In this document: one piece after another, positions 10,940 through 22,830 of the stretch | Position numbering within the stretch: the stretch's first letter is position 1 | Layout: the number at the start of each line of letters is the position of its first letter | Assembly (NCBI GenBank): GCA_028551475.1 | Contig: CM052355.1 | Span: forward strand, 31,833,580-31,897,579 | DNA: 64,000 bases | Direction: 5' to 3' | From: Casuarina equisetifolia | Lineage: Eukaryota; Streptophyta; Magnoliopsida; Fagales; Casuarinaceae | Translations under genes and position numbers: made by a program | The notes under the pieces: generated by a model | The model's database searches: none | What the model was told of the DNA's origin: nothing | What the model saw: the letters and a program-made list of their open reading frames with translations, nothing else

Positions 10940-11240
10940 AATGTAAGGCCATGGGCCTAATGGTTGGCCTAGTGCGTAACTATCTATCAATAGTTGAAAA
11001 ACACTGCACAACAGTGAAAAATGTTGTCGTCAGCCCTTGTGCCCGATTAAAAATGTTTGGTGGTATATGCTGTTGGATTCCTTGGTTGATCCAAAATTTT
11101 CCTGGGTCAATGCAAACTACATAATGCTCACTCCGTTAGCAGTCAAATTCACTCCTAACCTAATCACACCTTCCTCAATCCCTCCTTCCCTTCTCTTTTC
11201 TTAATCTTCCTGTCAGGCTCTTGCAAATCTTTCGTTTTGG

Positions 11241-11480
11241 CTCTCTGAAATTTACGGGGAGACTGTAGAAAACGTCACTGGTTGTGACAAAACCAGGTTT
11301 GCGGTAGAGTTGAGAGAGATGAGATTAATAGCAGGTGGTTGGAGCAACTTAGAAAGTAAAGTCACGCGTCGGAGAAGACGTTGTTGTCTCGACCTTGTAT
11401 TCGCTGCTCTGCTTGTAGCCTTCATAGTCCCTTGGGTCTTTTCATGGAGCAATCAGGCTTGTAGCCTTCATATCCCCATT
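11241..11480 (+). pseudogene. Probable RING-variant (MARCH-like) E3 ligase C-terminal exon, copy A
   Basis: The frame reads LSEIYGETVENV, then VELREMRLIAGG, a basic stretch (about RRRRRC), then a hydrophobic segment LVFAALLVAFIVPWVFSW. Plant RING-variant zinc-finger proteins often end with a CEICG block followed by one or two membrane segments, and the paralog at 31414 keeps the CEICG cysteines that are lost here. No RING-CH exon is found upstream, so only the last exon seems to have been carried along with the duplication. The assignment rests on motif memory and is uncertain. Confidence 0.35.
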
Positions 11481-11519
11481 TTTCTTTTTCAACTTTGGTG
11501 TTGAAAAGAAAATGGGGAT

Positions 11520-12245
11520 CTCTATTTTTGAGAAATCATTTGAAGGGATGTGTTTGTGTTTGGATTGTGATAACTCAAATTACCAAATCCTTGTAATGTT
11601 TGCGTTTGTGCACGAACTACAACAGTAAATGATTTGGAGGTTTGATCATCAATGCACATGAATCAGTTGCAAGCCTAAAAAGCAAGATTGTCGTACCCAA
11701 CACCATCTTAAGGGGAAATAAAAAAGTAAAGGGTAAGATCAAATACTTGTCTCCATGCCTAATTTGGAACCAAGAGTGTGTTGTGCATTAATACATGATT
11801 ATCGGAGAAACATAAAATTATACATGTGTAGTTCAAGAAAAGTTATGCCTAAAGACAAATTGTCGGTCTTCAAGTTGAACTTTGCTTCAAAGGCTTAAGT
11901 CAGAGTCCTAGCCTTAAAATTGCATAATAAATTTAATGAATAAGAGCAAAAGATTGATCTTTGTTTATTCCTATAGCGTGAGAGCCAAGCATAGAAAGTA
12001 CTCCAAAGAAGGTCATGATAAATTGACGAGTTGTAGACTAAAATAAAGTAGGAAATAAAGCCAATTGTAGATGAGCTGTTAGACATACACTTAAAAGTCA
12101 GACGAGTGGGACTACAAATTAGATAACATAAACTTCTGTCTTTGTCGTAGCTTTCAAGCAAACACAGAAGGTCAAACTCCATACTTTTCACTGCTGGTAG
12201 AAGGTCTTGTAGCAAAATAAAACACAAGAAACGAATCATAAAAAA
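11520..12245. repeat. Duplicated noncoding segment downstream of B3 copy 3
   Basis: It matches about 31680-32339: TTTGAGAAATCA, CAAATCCTTGTAATGTTTGCG, GAGAAACATA(A/C)A and GAAGGTCTTG(C/T)AGCAAAATAAAACACAAG. A 114-codon minus-strand frame (11895-12239) is not maintained in the partner, so I do not call it a gene. Confidence 0.6.
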
Positions 12246-12687
12246 TTATTGTAAGAAGGTCCCAAAGACCTTTGTGCAATGAATCATAAAGAATTGTTCA
12301 ACTAGTCCTCCATTGCTGGTATACTCCTCGATGACGATCGTGCTTCCCGCTCGTAATTCCCTCGCATGAACATATTCTCCCCATCCTTCAGTTAAATAGT
12401 TTTTACCATCTCTTCTTCGGAAAGTCATTATCAAGTGATTGAATTTAGAGTCACAGAAACAAAGATTTACAGGGTAAGGGTGTTGATTTGCATGAGGAGG
12501 AAGAAAAGCTTCAGGGCAGATGATCTTTGCAGATGACACATAGACGTATCCTCTAGAACTTTCTTTGATGTCATTTTTTGTGAGGGTCCTCTTGTACAAG
12601 CGTCGGTGCTGAAAATGTAAATCCACTCAGATTGGACATGATAGCTTGCTAGTATGGTGAACACATGCAATCCTTGGGATTGCAGCC
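12246..12687 (-). pseudogene. B3-like family copy 3, start codon destroyed by a Copia LTR
   Basis: From the GTG at 12624-12626 the frame gives 126 codons colinear with the intact copies: HRRLYKRTLTKNDI, ICPEAFLPPHA, NYLTEGWGEYVHARELRAGS and the C-terminal FFMIHCTKVFGTFL. Just upstream the Cys codon of the C-x2-C motif is a TGA stop. Further upstream the sequence runs only as far as the base before the expected ATG, where the LTR (TGATGGG..., 12688) begins. The remaining N-terminal region is also out of frame. The B3 domain is well preserved but no start codon remains in this frame. It is a pseudogene unless a downstream or LTR-derived start is used. Confidence 0.75.
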
Positions 12688-13371
12688 TGATGGGAAAAAT
12701 GACGTATAACGTTTCCCACTTTGATTGACCCTGTGAGGAAATACTAAAACACCAACGATGTATTTGAATCACAAGTAGAATAAGCAAATATCACACTCAA
12801 CACAAAAGAATTTCTACGTGGAAAAACTCCTCCAATGTGAAGGATAAAAAATCACGGGACTGATCATAAAGTCCACCTAAATCTCCACTATATAAATCGT
12901 TAGGTTACAACCCAATCAAGTCCTTAACAATAGCAACAGGACTAAGATTTATTGATTCAACAATAATAGAATTACCAATGAATAGTGAAGAACAAGTTGT
13001 AAACAATAACTTAACCAAGAAAAGTTAGAGAAATATCACCCAGATTTTCGACCAAGATCTACTGACTTCAAGAGCTCCAAATGACGGTCCAACCATTCAC
13101 AATGAAGAACACCCAATTCTGAACCTGCTGACAAAAAATCAACTAAATCAGACCACGGATCGACCTTGATCAGATGTTTGATCAACTGCTGCGTAGGACC
13201 TCTAATTCCTGCGAAATTCTGTTCTTTTTTTTTTTTTTCTCTCTTTTCTTTTTGACGGCCATTCACCTCTTCTCTAAAGAAAAACCCTATATTTTTCTTT
13301 TTAAACCTTAGGGCCATATTATCCTAATTGGACCCAATAATAAGTCCCCGAATATGGGTTGGACCAACCCA
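12688..13371 (-). mobile_element. LTR of a Copia element (its 3' LTR)
   Basis: It begins TGATGGG and ends ACCCA on the plus strand, a TG...CA boundary. On the minus strand it is preceded by a purine tract (AAAGGGGGAGAATT) fitting the polypurine primer site. It sits directly after the RNase H end of the Copia pol remnants. The left edge coincides with loss of similarity to the B3 paralog at 32.78 kb. The matching 5' LTR is missing, so the target duplication cannot be read. Confidence 0.7.
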
Positions 13372-16300
13372 ATAATTCTCCCCCTTTAGCCCAAATGAGG
13401 GAGATTCTATATGTCTATTTTTCAAGCACAATTCAAACCGGCCTTATGTAGACAAAACTCAAACTTTTTTCGCCATAGAGCCTTTGTTATCATATCAGAA
13501 CCATTATCCTCAGTATGTACTTTTTCAAGTGCAACCTCTTTGATTTCCATGATATCTTGTATCCAATGATACCTTACATCAATATGCTTTGATCTTTAAT
13601 GAAAAGTAGGATTCTTAGCAAGACGTATAACACTTTGACTATCACAAAATAATACATACTTTTCTTGCACGAAACCAAGTACTTTTATGAATTCTTTCAT
13701 CCAAAGCAATTCTTTACATGCTTCCGTTGCTACAATAAATTTTGCTTCCGTTGTAGATAAAACAATACATTTTTGTAATCTTGATTGTCATGCCACAGCT
13801 CCCCTTGAAAACTTAATCAAGTAGCATGAAGTAGACTTCTATTATCAATATCCCCTGCCATATCAGAATCTGTATATCCCACAAGAATAGGCTTATCACT
13901 CCTAAATGAAAGTTTCAAACTAGAAGTACCTTGAAGATACCTTAGAATCCACTTCACTTCATTCCAATGTTCTCTTCCAAGATTAGAAGTAAATCTGCTA
14001 ACTACTTCAACTGCATGAGCTATATCTGACATTGTACAAATCATTGCATATATTAAACAACCAATAGCCGAAACATAAGGAACTCTTTCCATATCTTTTC
14101 TGTCTTCTTCATCTGTAGGACATTGTTTCTTACTAAGCTTAAAGTGTGTAGCAAGAGGCGTGCTAATCATTTTAGCTTTATCCATACAAAACCTTTGAAG
14201 CACTTTCTTGATGTACTATTCTTGAGACAACCATAACTTCTTCGCTTTTCTATCACGACTACCTCTCATACCAAGAATTTGTTTCACTGAGCCTAAGTCT
14301 TTCATTGAGAATGACTTACTTAACTCATGCTTTAACTTTTCAATTCTTGCAGCATTCTTACCAACTATAAGCATGTCATCTACATAAAGCAGTAGAATGA
14401 TAAAGTCATCATCTAAGAACTTCTGCACAAATACACAATGATCAGAATTTGTTTTCTTATAGGCTTGCTCCCCTATAAAAGACTCAAATTTTTGATACCA
14501 TTGTCACGGTACTTGTTTTAAGCCATATAAACTTTTCTTTAGCTTGCAAACATAGTTCTCTTTACCTTTTTCTTCAAAACCCTCTGGTTGTTTCATATAA
14601 ATTTCTTCATTTAGGTCACCATGAAGAAAAACAGTCTTTACATCCATTTGCTCAATTTTGAGATCAAGACTAGTAGCGAATCCCAAAACCACTCGAATTG
14701 AGGACATTTTCACAACAGGTGAGAAAATCTTATCATGATCAATTCCCTTTTTCTGACTGAAACCTTTAACAACTAGTCTAGCTTTGTATCGAAGTTGTGA
14801 AGAATTTTTATCATGCTTCAATCTATAAATCCAACGATTCTTCAAAGCTTTCTTGCCCTTAGGCAATGTCACCAACTCAAATGTTTAATTATCATGCAAA
14901 GATTTCAACACATCTTGCATTGCATCAACCCATTTTTTCTTATCCACATCTACTGCTGCTTCTTCAAAGCTTTCAGGCTCACCTGCATCAATCAACAATA
15001 CATACTCCTCAATAGAGTATCTAGAGGATGGATGGCGATCTCTAGTAAACCTTCTCAATGGTGGAACTGAAGATGAATTCTGCTGAACATCAACAACATT
15101 ATCTGTCTGAGTGTCATTATTATCTGCACCCTGTTGGTCATTTTGAACTGGATCCTGAACATCATGCTGAATATCACTTTCAACTTGTTCTAGCAACTGT
15201 TGCTGTAAATCATTTGAAGGAATTAGATCAATATCAATATCAATCTTAGAGCTTTGTGACATATTCTTCTCACTCTGGCCAATATCTGTCATATTTTGAT
15301 TCTAAAAAAATACAACATCATGACTCCTCACAATTTTCTTCACAGTTAGATCATAACATCTGTAACCAAATTTATCAAAACCATAACCAAGAAATATACA
15401 TTCTCGTGTCTTGACATCTAACTTAGACCTCTCATCTTTTAGAATATGAACAAATGCTTTGCAACCACATACTCTTAGATAATTATAAGAAACATCCTTA
15501 CCAAACCAAACTCTATCTAGCACATTACCATCTAAAGTAACAATTGGAGATAAATTGATAACATAAGTTGCTGTAAGTAATGCCTCACCCCAAAATGTCT
15601 TTGGTAGGTTAGCATTTGAAATCATGCATCTAACTCTCTCAACCAATGTCCTGTTCATTCTTTCCGCTATATCATTCAACTGAGGTATTTTTAGAGGTGT
15701 CTTCTGATGTCGAATACCATGTTGCCTACAATACTCATTAAATGGTCCAATGTACCACCATTGTCTGATCGAATACATTTCAACTTCTTTCCAGTTTGCC
15801 GCTCTATTGAAACTTGAAACTACTTGAACACATCTAGCACTTGATCTTTTGACATTAAAACATAAACCCAAACCTTTCTTAAGTAGTTATCAATAAAGGT
15901 CACAAAGTAGGATGCTCCACCAAGCATCCTCGAGTTAACTAGGCCACAAACATCTTAGTGTACTAACTCCAAGAAATCTGATTTTCTTGAAGGAGGGTGA
16001 TTATAGAATGAAACTATTTTCTGTTTTCTAGCTAAACAATATGCACACTTCTCAAATTTTGCACTTTTAATCCCAGATAACAAGTTCTTCTTTGCCAACA
16101 CATTCATGCCTTTCTCACTCATGTGACTTAACCTTTTATGCCATAAAGCACTTGCATTTCCATCTTCCACTACATTACAAATGTCCTTGGAAATCTTGGC
16201 TTGAAACAAATACAAAGAAGACTCTTTCTTGCCTCTAGCCATAACTAATGAACCCTTAGTAAGTTTCCATTGTCCATTATTGAAGATATTGCAAAAACCT

Positions 16301-17095
16301 TCATCATCAAGTTATCCGGTAGAAATCAAATTCAAGTGAATTTTTGGTACATGTCTAACATTCTTAAGAACTAACTTGGATCCATTACGAGTCTCTAAAC
16401 ATACATCTCCCATACTTGCAACTTTAGCTAAACAATCATTACCCATTTTCAATGTGCCAAAGTTTCCAAGAGTATAAGAAGTAAAGAACTCTTTCTTAGA
16501 AATAATATGAAGAGACGCACCGCTATCAATTACCCAACTTGTCTCATTACTTACAAAATTCACATTATCATCATAGCACACAATAACAAGTTCATTAGTA
16601 ACTGCTGCAACTCGATCATCATCATTGTTGTCCTTCTTCTCCTCACTTTCATTAACTTTCTTCTTCTCATTTCTACCTTTACCATTCTTCTTTTCATTTT
16701 TCAACTAGAAGTAATTTTTCTTAATATGACCCATCTTGCCACAATGATGGCACTCTACATTTTTATGTCACGATCTAGACTTACTTCGACTTTTGTTATA
16801 ACTTCTCAGACCTCTACTATGACTTCTCCCCTTGTTTTCAACAACCAAAGCTTCAGAATGAGACAAAGAACCATGACTCTTTCTTCTCATCTCTTCATTC
16901 AAAATACTAGTCTTGGCAAAATCCATAATGACAATACCATCGGGAGCAAAGTTACTCACTGACATACGAAATGTTTCCCAAGATTCTAGTAAAGTACCAA
17001 GTAACCAAAGTCCTTGTACTTCATCTTCAAACTTCATATTCATACCTAAAAGTTGATTTAACATTCCCTGAATCTCATTCAATCTTCTTCGTTAG
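13372..17095 (-). mobile_element. Degenerate Ty1/Copia retrotransposon, internal region
   Basis: Minus-strand domains appear in Copia order, reading right to left. Gag with a helical region is at 16768-17082. A zinc knuckle near 16730-16770 has its last Cys changed to Tyr. Protease with VIDSGAS is at 16312-16704. The GAG-pre-integrase region (ALWHKRLSHMS) is at 15955-16242. Integrase (15302-15950) has stops including one before its first catalytic Asp. Reverse transcriptase (14216-15292) includes FLHGDLNEEIYM and an intact YVDD. RNase H (13395-14203) includes YTDSDMAGD. Each part is in a different broken frame, so the element cannot be autonomous. The gag N-terminus, primer-binding site and 5' LTR are absent beyond about 17095. 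Confidence 0.92.
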
Positions 17096-18311
17096 GTGAA
17101 AATGAAAAAGCAGCGAAAGGGACCAATGTAAGAGACGCCTACTGAAAAATAGGGAGAAAACTAGTATGGAATATTATGATGATATGAATTGTTTATTAGT
17201 ATTGCTTGGACAAGGTTAGAGAAATAATTAACTCAAATATCTTTAGATGTTAATCTATTAAATGAATGCCAACAGAAGCATTTATGTGTCTTATTTGTCA
17301 AAATTATTCTGGGCCTAACTTATTTCTAACAAGAACCAAGAGATTCCGCCATGAATCCTCAAACATGATCATGTATTACAACATAGATTGAATCGAAAAT
17401 CAGAAGCTGCCACAATTATTAGATAAAAATTGAGGAAATAGAAGCACTAAACGACGTCTCCTTGACTCATCCTTTCCTGCCCGTAAAGGGATGGATAAGA
17501 AGACTACAAAACTCCGAATGACCATTCCAATCTTCAGGACACGCATCCAGGGGAAGAATTTGGTTTCTCCACCGAGTCTTTAACTTGATTTTGTGACCTC
17601 ATGGATGGCCTTAGCCAAGTATCCAATGTTGCCTGTCATCACACCCGCCATGTTACATTTGCACAGATATATTGCTATATATTAGCAGAATCTCACCTCT
17701 AAGGAACCACACATAAGAAAATTTCTAAAGGACTCATTACATGATCCAACCATTTAGAGTCATGTAAATATGAAATTCATTCTGTCAAACGATTAACCTG
17801 TTCACGTGTCAACCCACCATGACAGAACATATGGAATAAAAATAACAAATGGATAAGATTATGAATGATAAATGGATGGGCAACAAAAATTTACATTATT
17901 TGGGTATAAATTTGATAGTTTTATGATACCTGATTAGTTATGTGCACCCATGGTAAGTGTGATCCCAACTTTTCAAGATTTTCTCTTAGTGCCATTATGT
18001 GTAATCATTGGTGGTTAACAATAGTATTATTTGGTTTTATAGATATTTTGAGATGGTAACAAAAACAACCTTAAGATTTAAGAAGCAATTATGAGATGAA
18101 GTTTGAGAGAATAACAACACATAAATGCTTATAGACAATTATGCATGAGGTTTCAACTCTCTCTCTCTTCTTTCTCATTCCAAACATCTTTTTTATCTTT
18201 TTCCAACACTGTGGTTATCGTAACAAACACTATATAGAGTATTTTATACTATTCTAAATTTTGGTCAAAATTATCTTTGAAATGAAATTTACATTCATTC
18301 TTTATAAACGA
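17096..18311. other. Intergenic stretch without a convincing gene
   Basis: Mostly AT-rich and unique within the window. The only coding-like patch is on the minus strand near 17594-17664, where an ATG opens a 23-codon frame starting MAGVMTGNIGYLAKAIHEV and ending in TAA. It reads like a protein terminus, but I cannot assign it and nothing upstream extends it. No repeats or RNA genes are evident. Confidence 0.4.
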
Positions 18312-18691
18312 ATTTTAAGGACAAGATAAGCTTTTTTAATATTGTACTTACCTCATGCAGAGTAAAAAAAATATTTTTATTCTATGTAGATCGATTTCAA
18401 AAAGAAGATAATATTTCTTAACATGGTATTTATCACACAGAGTAGAAAAAACGATAAAATGAAAGGCATGGACCACGCAATGCAAAGTGTGAAACAAAAA
18501 GACAATCTTTGGGAATGCCCAAAGGCTTTTCATTCCAAATAAGCCGATTTTAAAGAGGATATAGGCATTTTTAACATCACATCTATCACGTGAAGCAGAA
18601 GCATAACAAAATAATAGATAACAGATACAGACTAACTACAGCAGCGCAATGCAAAGTGAGAAAGAAATCTAGTCTTTGGGAATGTTCAAAG
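18312..18691. repeat. Tandem repeat, unit about 155 bp, two full units plus a partial one
   Basis: Units start at about 18391 and 18546, with a partial one at about 18312. Shared blocks are GATTT(C/T)(A)AA, a TATCAC(A/G) block, GCAATGCAAAGTG and CTTTGGGAATG(CC/TT)CAAAG. No coding potential is apparent. Confidence 0.55.
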
Positions 18692-18983
18692 TACAAATTA
18701 ACTACGATGTTTCAACACGAAAGTTTTATATAGAATATACGCCAAATCTCCTATACAATGAAAGAAATGTACATGAAATAGGCCTCTAATGTTCAAACGG
18801 GGAAAAATACATCAGCTCCTACACTTCCTTGGTAATGTTGGAACACGAATGTGCCATTTCAGATTCCATAAGAACAACATTATTTATCTCCAACATTGAA
18901 AGATACTACAAAGGAGAGGCATGCCAGTGGCATTCTATGAGCTTAGCAGACGATTATTTCTCTTAAGGAAATCCAACCCTACC

Positions 18984-19518
18984 TGTCACGTCTACACATC
19001 AGCCACCACCAACAATGGCAAGAACAAAGGCCAAGTCAGCCTCACCAACCCAGAAGTTATTTCCACCAAACAAGCAAATCAATCATCTACAAACAATTGT
19101 CAATCAAGCACTCCTACGAAGAAGAAATCCAACGCATAAGTTATTCCCACCAAACAAGCAAATCCATCATCTCCAAACAATTGCCAATCAAGCACTCCTA
19201 CAAAGAAGGAATTTCAAAATTCAAATAAACATCTTATCATCAGCAACCAAAATGGAAGATCAAGACCGAGACAGTCAAAAACTTCACTTAATCCAAACCA
19301 ATCCAATCTCCCATGAAATCAAGTCATAAATTGTACCAAACATATTTCCATTACTCCCTACCTCATGTAAAAATATAAATAGACACTCACTGTACATACG
19401 AGAATGTATCGGAAATTATTCAAATATATTTCATTTCATATTCCTCACCTTTCGGTATTTTACTTTTAACCATTTCCACTGATTTCGCAAACTACTGGGG
19501 GAGGCCTGCACGATAGCA
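18984..19518 (+). mobile_element. Possible solo LTR
   Basis: The stretch starts TGTCACGTC and ends GATAGCA. It has an internal TATA-like ATAAATAG at about 19374 followed by a T/A-rich leader, as LTR promoters do. The flanking pentamers are CTACC and GTACC, one mismatch from a target duplication. A direct repeat of about 90 bp (units near 19054 and 19136, sharing CCACCAAACAAGCAAATC and CAATCAAGCACTCCTAC) lies inside. No partner LTR is in the window. ORFs at 18921-19139 and 19015-19329 come from the repeat and show no family signature. Confidence 0.3.
19054..19204. repeat. Direct repeat, unit about 85-90 bp
   Basis: Two adjacent copies share AAGTTATT(T/C)CCACCAAACAA, CAATC(A/C)ATCATCT, CAAACAATTG(T/C)CAATCAAG and CACTCCTAC(G/A)AAGAAG. 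It lies inside the possible solo LTR. Confidence 0.75.
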
Positions 19519-19984
19519 GTACCTTCTTAACAGGAAAAAACAAACATAACAGCCAGGATTGGAATTGTTTCTCATTCTTTAGTCTTTAATCAGATGTTGT
19601 TTCGTCTATCGTCTAAATCTACTTCAGGATGAGCTTGGACTTCTCACGCAAGTTTGAAATTTTTTTATTCAGCTTTTATGTTTCTGCGCCAATCCCTGCT
19701 GGATGGAGGAATTATATTTCTTTTTAAGAACTCGTATGACTCTTGGCGTTTCGTAGGAGCGAGCTAAAGAGGTTCAACAGGGAAGATTCTAAAACCAGGT
19801 GAAATCTGGGTGCTGTTGTGATAAGAGAAGATGAGAGTTCGAAACCTGAGACTAATCTCTGGGGACGAAGGAGTCAAATGGGTTTGAACAGAAAGCAGAC
19901 TCAATTGCAGCAGACAGCGTATTGAAGTCAGAGATATCAAAAGCATCGTCTATACAGTAAGGAGTAACAAAGGAAACTGACAAC

Positions 19985-20370
19985 TTTTATATTGATTCTT
20001 GTTGTTATCGACATAAGTTACATTTTTGATTCATTAAATTGTTCCAGACAACTATTTAATCTAATATAATTAATTTTTCTTTCATATTTATCTAGCAGAT
20101 AAAGTTGTGTCTAATTATTTTTAGTTTTTATACTAGTCTTGCTCACTTATTTTCTTCTATACTTTTTTTGAATTCTAAAATTTTGACAATGTTGTATTTT
20201 GAATTAGTGATTAGTTAAAGGCCTTTTTTTTTTTTTTTTACTTCGAAGATGTTTTTCCAACTCCAAGCTAGTAATATTTCCAAGCCACTTTTACAATACA
20301 TCTCCTTGTAAATATACTACCCATAAAAAGAGTCTAGTTTTCCTTCCAATTTCGAATATAATACGTACTT
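19985..20370 (-). mobile_element. Degenerate LINE 3' fragment, duplicate of 1080-1475
   Basis: It matches the LINE remnant at the left of the window (TTATCGACATAAGTTACAT here, TTATTGACATAAGTTATAT there; AGATAAAGTTGTGT in both). Both run into the same non-LINE flank (GCTAAGCATGTATTTT...GTCTTGG). The fragment was therefore copied with its surroundings rather than inserted twice. Confidence 0.55.
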
Positions 20371-22214
20371 TTGTTGGGGCTAAGCATGTATTTTGTCTTG
20401 GTTCGTCATCAGGTGGGCATGTAGACGAGTTACCATTGCACAGTATCATATAACTTAAATGCACAAGCTCTAAAGGGCATAGAGGAAGACATTAGGGAGT
20501 CATCAACAATGAAGACCAAGGTATGGTTTTACACTGAGCCCAAGGAGAAAAGAAAGTGACAGATTTATTAATGAACATATTCTTTTCATTTTGACATTTT
20601 GAGCGTCTCAAGTAACATAAAGATCAAGTCAAACTACAGTGCAAAATATAAACTTCAAAACCTGAGAAATTCGAATAAGTAAAACACAAGTTGAATCTAA
20701 TATCAGTGACAGATCAACTCAGCTAATAATCTCAATGCATATATTTCCTGCTAGACGTAAAATATCTAACCAGATGCTAATCATTGAACTGTAGAATAGA
20801 GCTTCATACAAAAAGCCGTGATGCTCTTTGCCAAGGGACTATTGGTTTCCACGTCTTCATACAATTTCCGTCATTTCATATCGCACTGTTAAGATCGGAG
20901 CTCAAAAAATCTTCACACGTGTTTACATTTTATTAGCTCCAGGATCATGACCTACTTTTGATTTTCTAAGTCCACCATTTTTTCCTCAATTATTGTGGAA
21001 ACGACCAGGACGTTTTCTTTGACGAAGTTTCTTCGAGGGCCATGGCTTGCCATTTTTCTACTTTTTCTAATTCGCTGGTTGGAGGGTTGGTGGCTCGAGA
21101 AGATGACGACTTTCTGTCTTACAGCTGGCCGGGCGCTGTGCGAGAGAGGAAGTGGGAGCTGCCTTGGGATGTAGCTGTGTATGCTGACAACTATATGCTT
21201 CATGCTTTTCTAGTTTGACAACTTTTGACATATTTTGGTCAGCCATTTAAGTACACATTCCTCCTGCTGGAATAACTGTAATATGAATAGCTAGACAATA
21301 TCAATAGGTGGCCTCATATACTCGTTTCATTAATGTTTGCATAGAAGTTTTTTCTGGCAGCGTTCCATTCCGAAGGTCCTACAGAAAAGCCTTGGTTGCT
21401 TCTACAAATTGTTCTACATTCAGCAATGTGTTGAAGCTCCCTTAAATCTGCAAGTAATTTAAAGAAAGTCCTCCACTTAAATTGTCTTGAATGGGTAAAT
21501 TAGTTATTGTTATACTAATTCACGTACTTGAGGTGCACTGCCCTAGCTTTTTGAAGCAACTGCTATAACTTGTTAATGGTGCACAGCAGAAGAAGAAAGA
21601 AAGTCTGGACCTCTGCCCATTAAGAGATAATAAAAAATTCTCAATCCACCAATGCCATCCATGGCAAGAGGGAATTTTTTTAGATATAATAAAAAAATTC
21701 TCAATCCGCATATGACATCTGGGCCTTTTGAAACCTCTGAAACACACCAAACACGTGAAAAACATCATTACAAGTGACTCAGATAGGCAAATCCTTTGAA
21801 TTCTACAACTTTATGTCACTTTTCAACATGTAGTCAATGCTTCGTCTTAAATTTGTTCCTATGGAAGTAGCAACACCTTACCCAGTGGATCATCATAGTT
21901 AGTGAGTTAGCAAGTTAGTAGGCTGCTATTCTTTTTACCTCTCTTTAAAAAATTAAAAATAAAAAATAAATAAGAAAAATAAGAAGAAAAATATTTTTAA
22001 ACACTGTACGTTGATGACCCAAATAGCCATAACTTAAATTTGTTGACGGAAGCACATTGTCTTTTTGTCCTTTCACCTGCCATCTTGGATCTAACCAAAT
22101 CCATTTTTGTAATTTTTTTTTAATTGGAATAATAAGCTTAAGAAATATTCATTTGTAAAATGTATTCTTACACTTATTGGAGAATAAAGTATCAATTTTT
22201 AACCTAAGATCTAA
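20371..22214. repeat. Mosaic of duplicated noncoding segments
   Basis: Positions 20371-20710 repeat 1476-1700. Positions 21050-21190 are a GC-rich dispersed repeat also at 6209-6384 and 29060-29200. Positions 21240-22190 repeat about 29250-29700, 41850-42300 and 61890-62450 (landmarks CATTTGTAAAATGT and TTGGATCTAACCAAATCCATTTTT). ORFs at 20952-21203 and 21520-21768 are not conserved among copies. No gene is recognised. Confidence 0.6.
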
Positions 22215-22830
22215 CTTTTAAGAGCGCCGTCGGGTGAGCAAACAGACTTCGAAGAACAACAGCGGACAGAGCCGGCGCGTGTCGGCTCGTGCCGGCGAGT
22301 AGCAGCAAGTGAGAGTGGGCGACAGCGAGCCTGGGGCCAGATCGATTATTCTGTGACGGAGGCAGCATCTGTTGCAGTCGGATCGGGATACGACCTGGAT
22401 CTACGGTGGTGACGCAAGCAGTAGCGATTGGCGGTAACCCCTGGGGCAGGAGGGTCGTCTCTCTCCCAACAGCCGACAAACTCTGATTGTTGTTTTGAGG
22501 TGTGACGGACAAGGCTTTGCACGATGGTTTTTCCGGTTTGGGTTTTGATATGATAGTTTTTTGTTTTGGTATTGGGTGGGAAGATATTCCGGTTGGGTTG
22601 GTTTGGTGTTTATGTGGTGACGGAAAAAGGTCCTACTTTCTCTAGTTTGGGTGTTGGTGTGACGGTTTGGAGTGCTGAAAAGAGGAAGAAAACAAAGAGA
22701 GAGAGAAAGGAGATGAAGGCGTGAGGGGGAAATTCAAATCAGAAACACCATTGGAGGTCTTACATTAGGAAAAGGTGGTACAGAGTTTTGTGACTCTCGA
22801 ACATCAATTTAGCTTTCCTATGGCCTGCCT

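Noticed and set aside
18312-18691. Spaced direct repeats considered as a CRISPR-like array
   Set aside because: The repeats are long, diverged and contiguous, without unique spacers, and this is plant nuclear DNA.
22204-22512. 102-codon minus-strand frame in GC-rich DNA
   Set aside because: It is antisense to the LINE leader and its openness follows from base composition.
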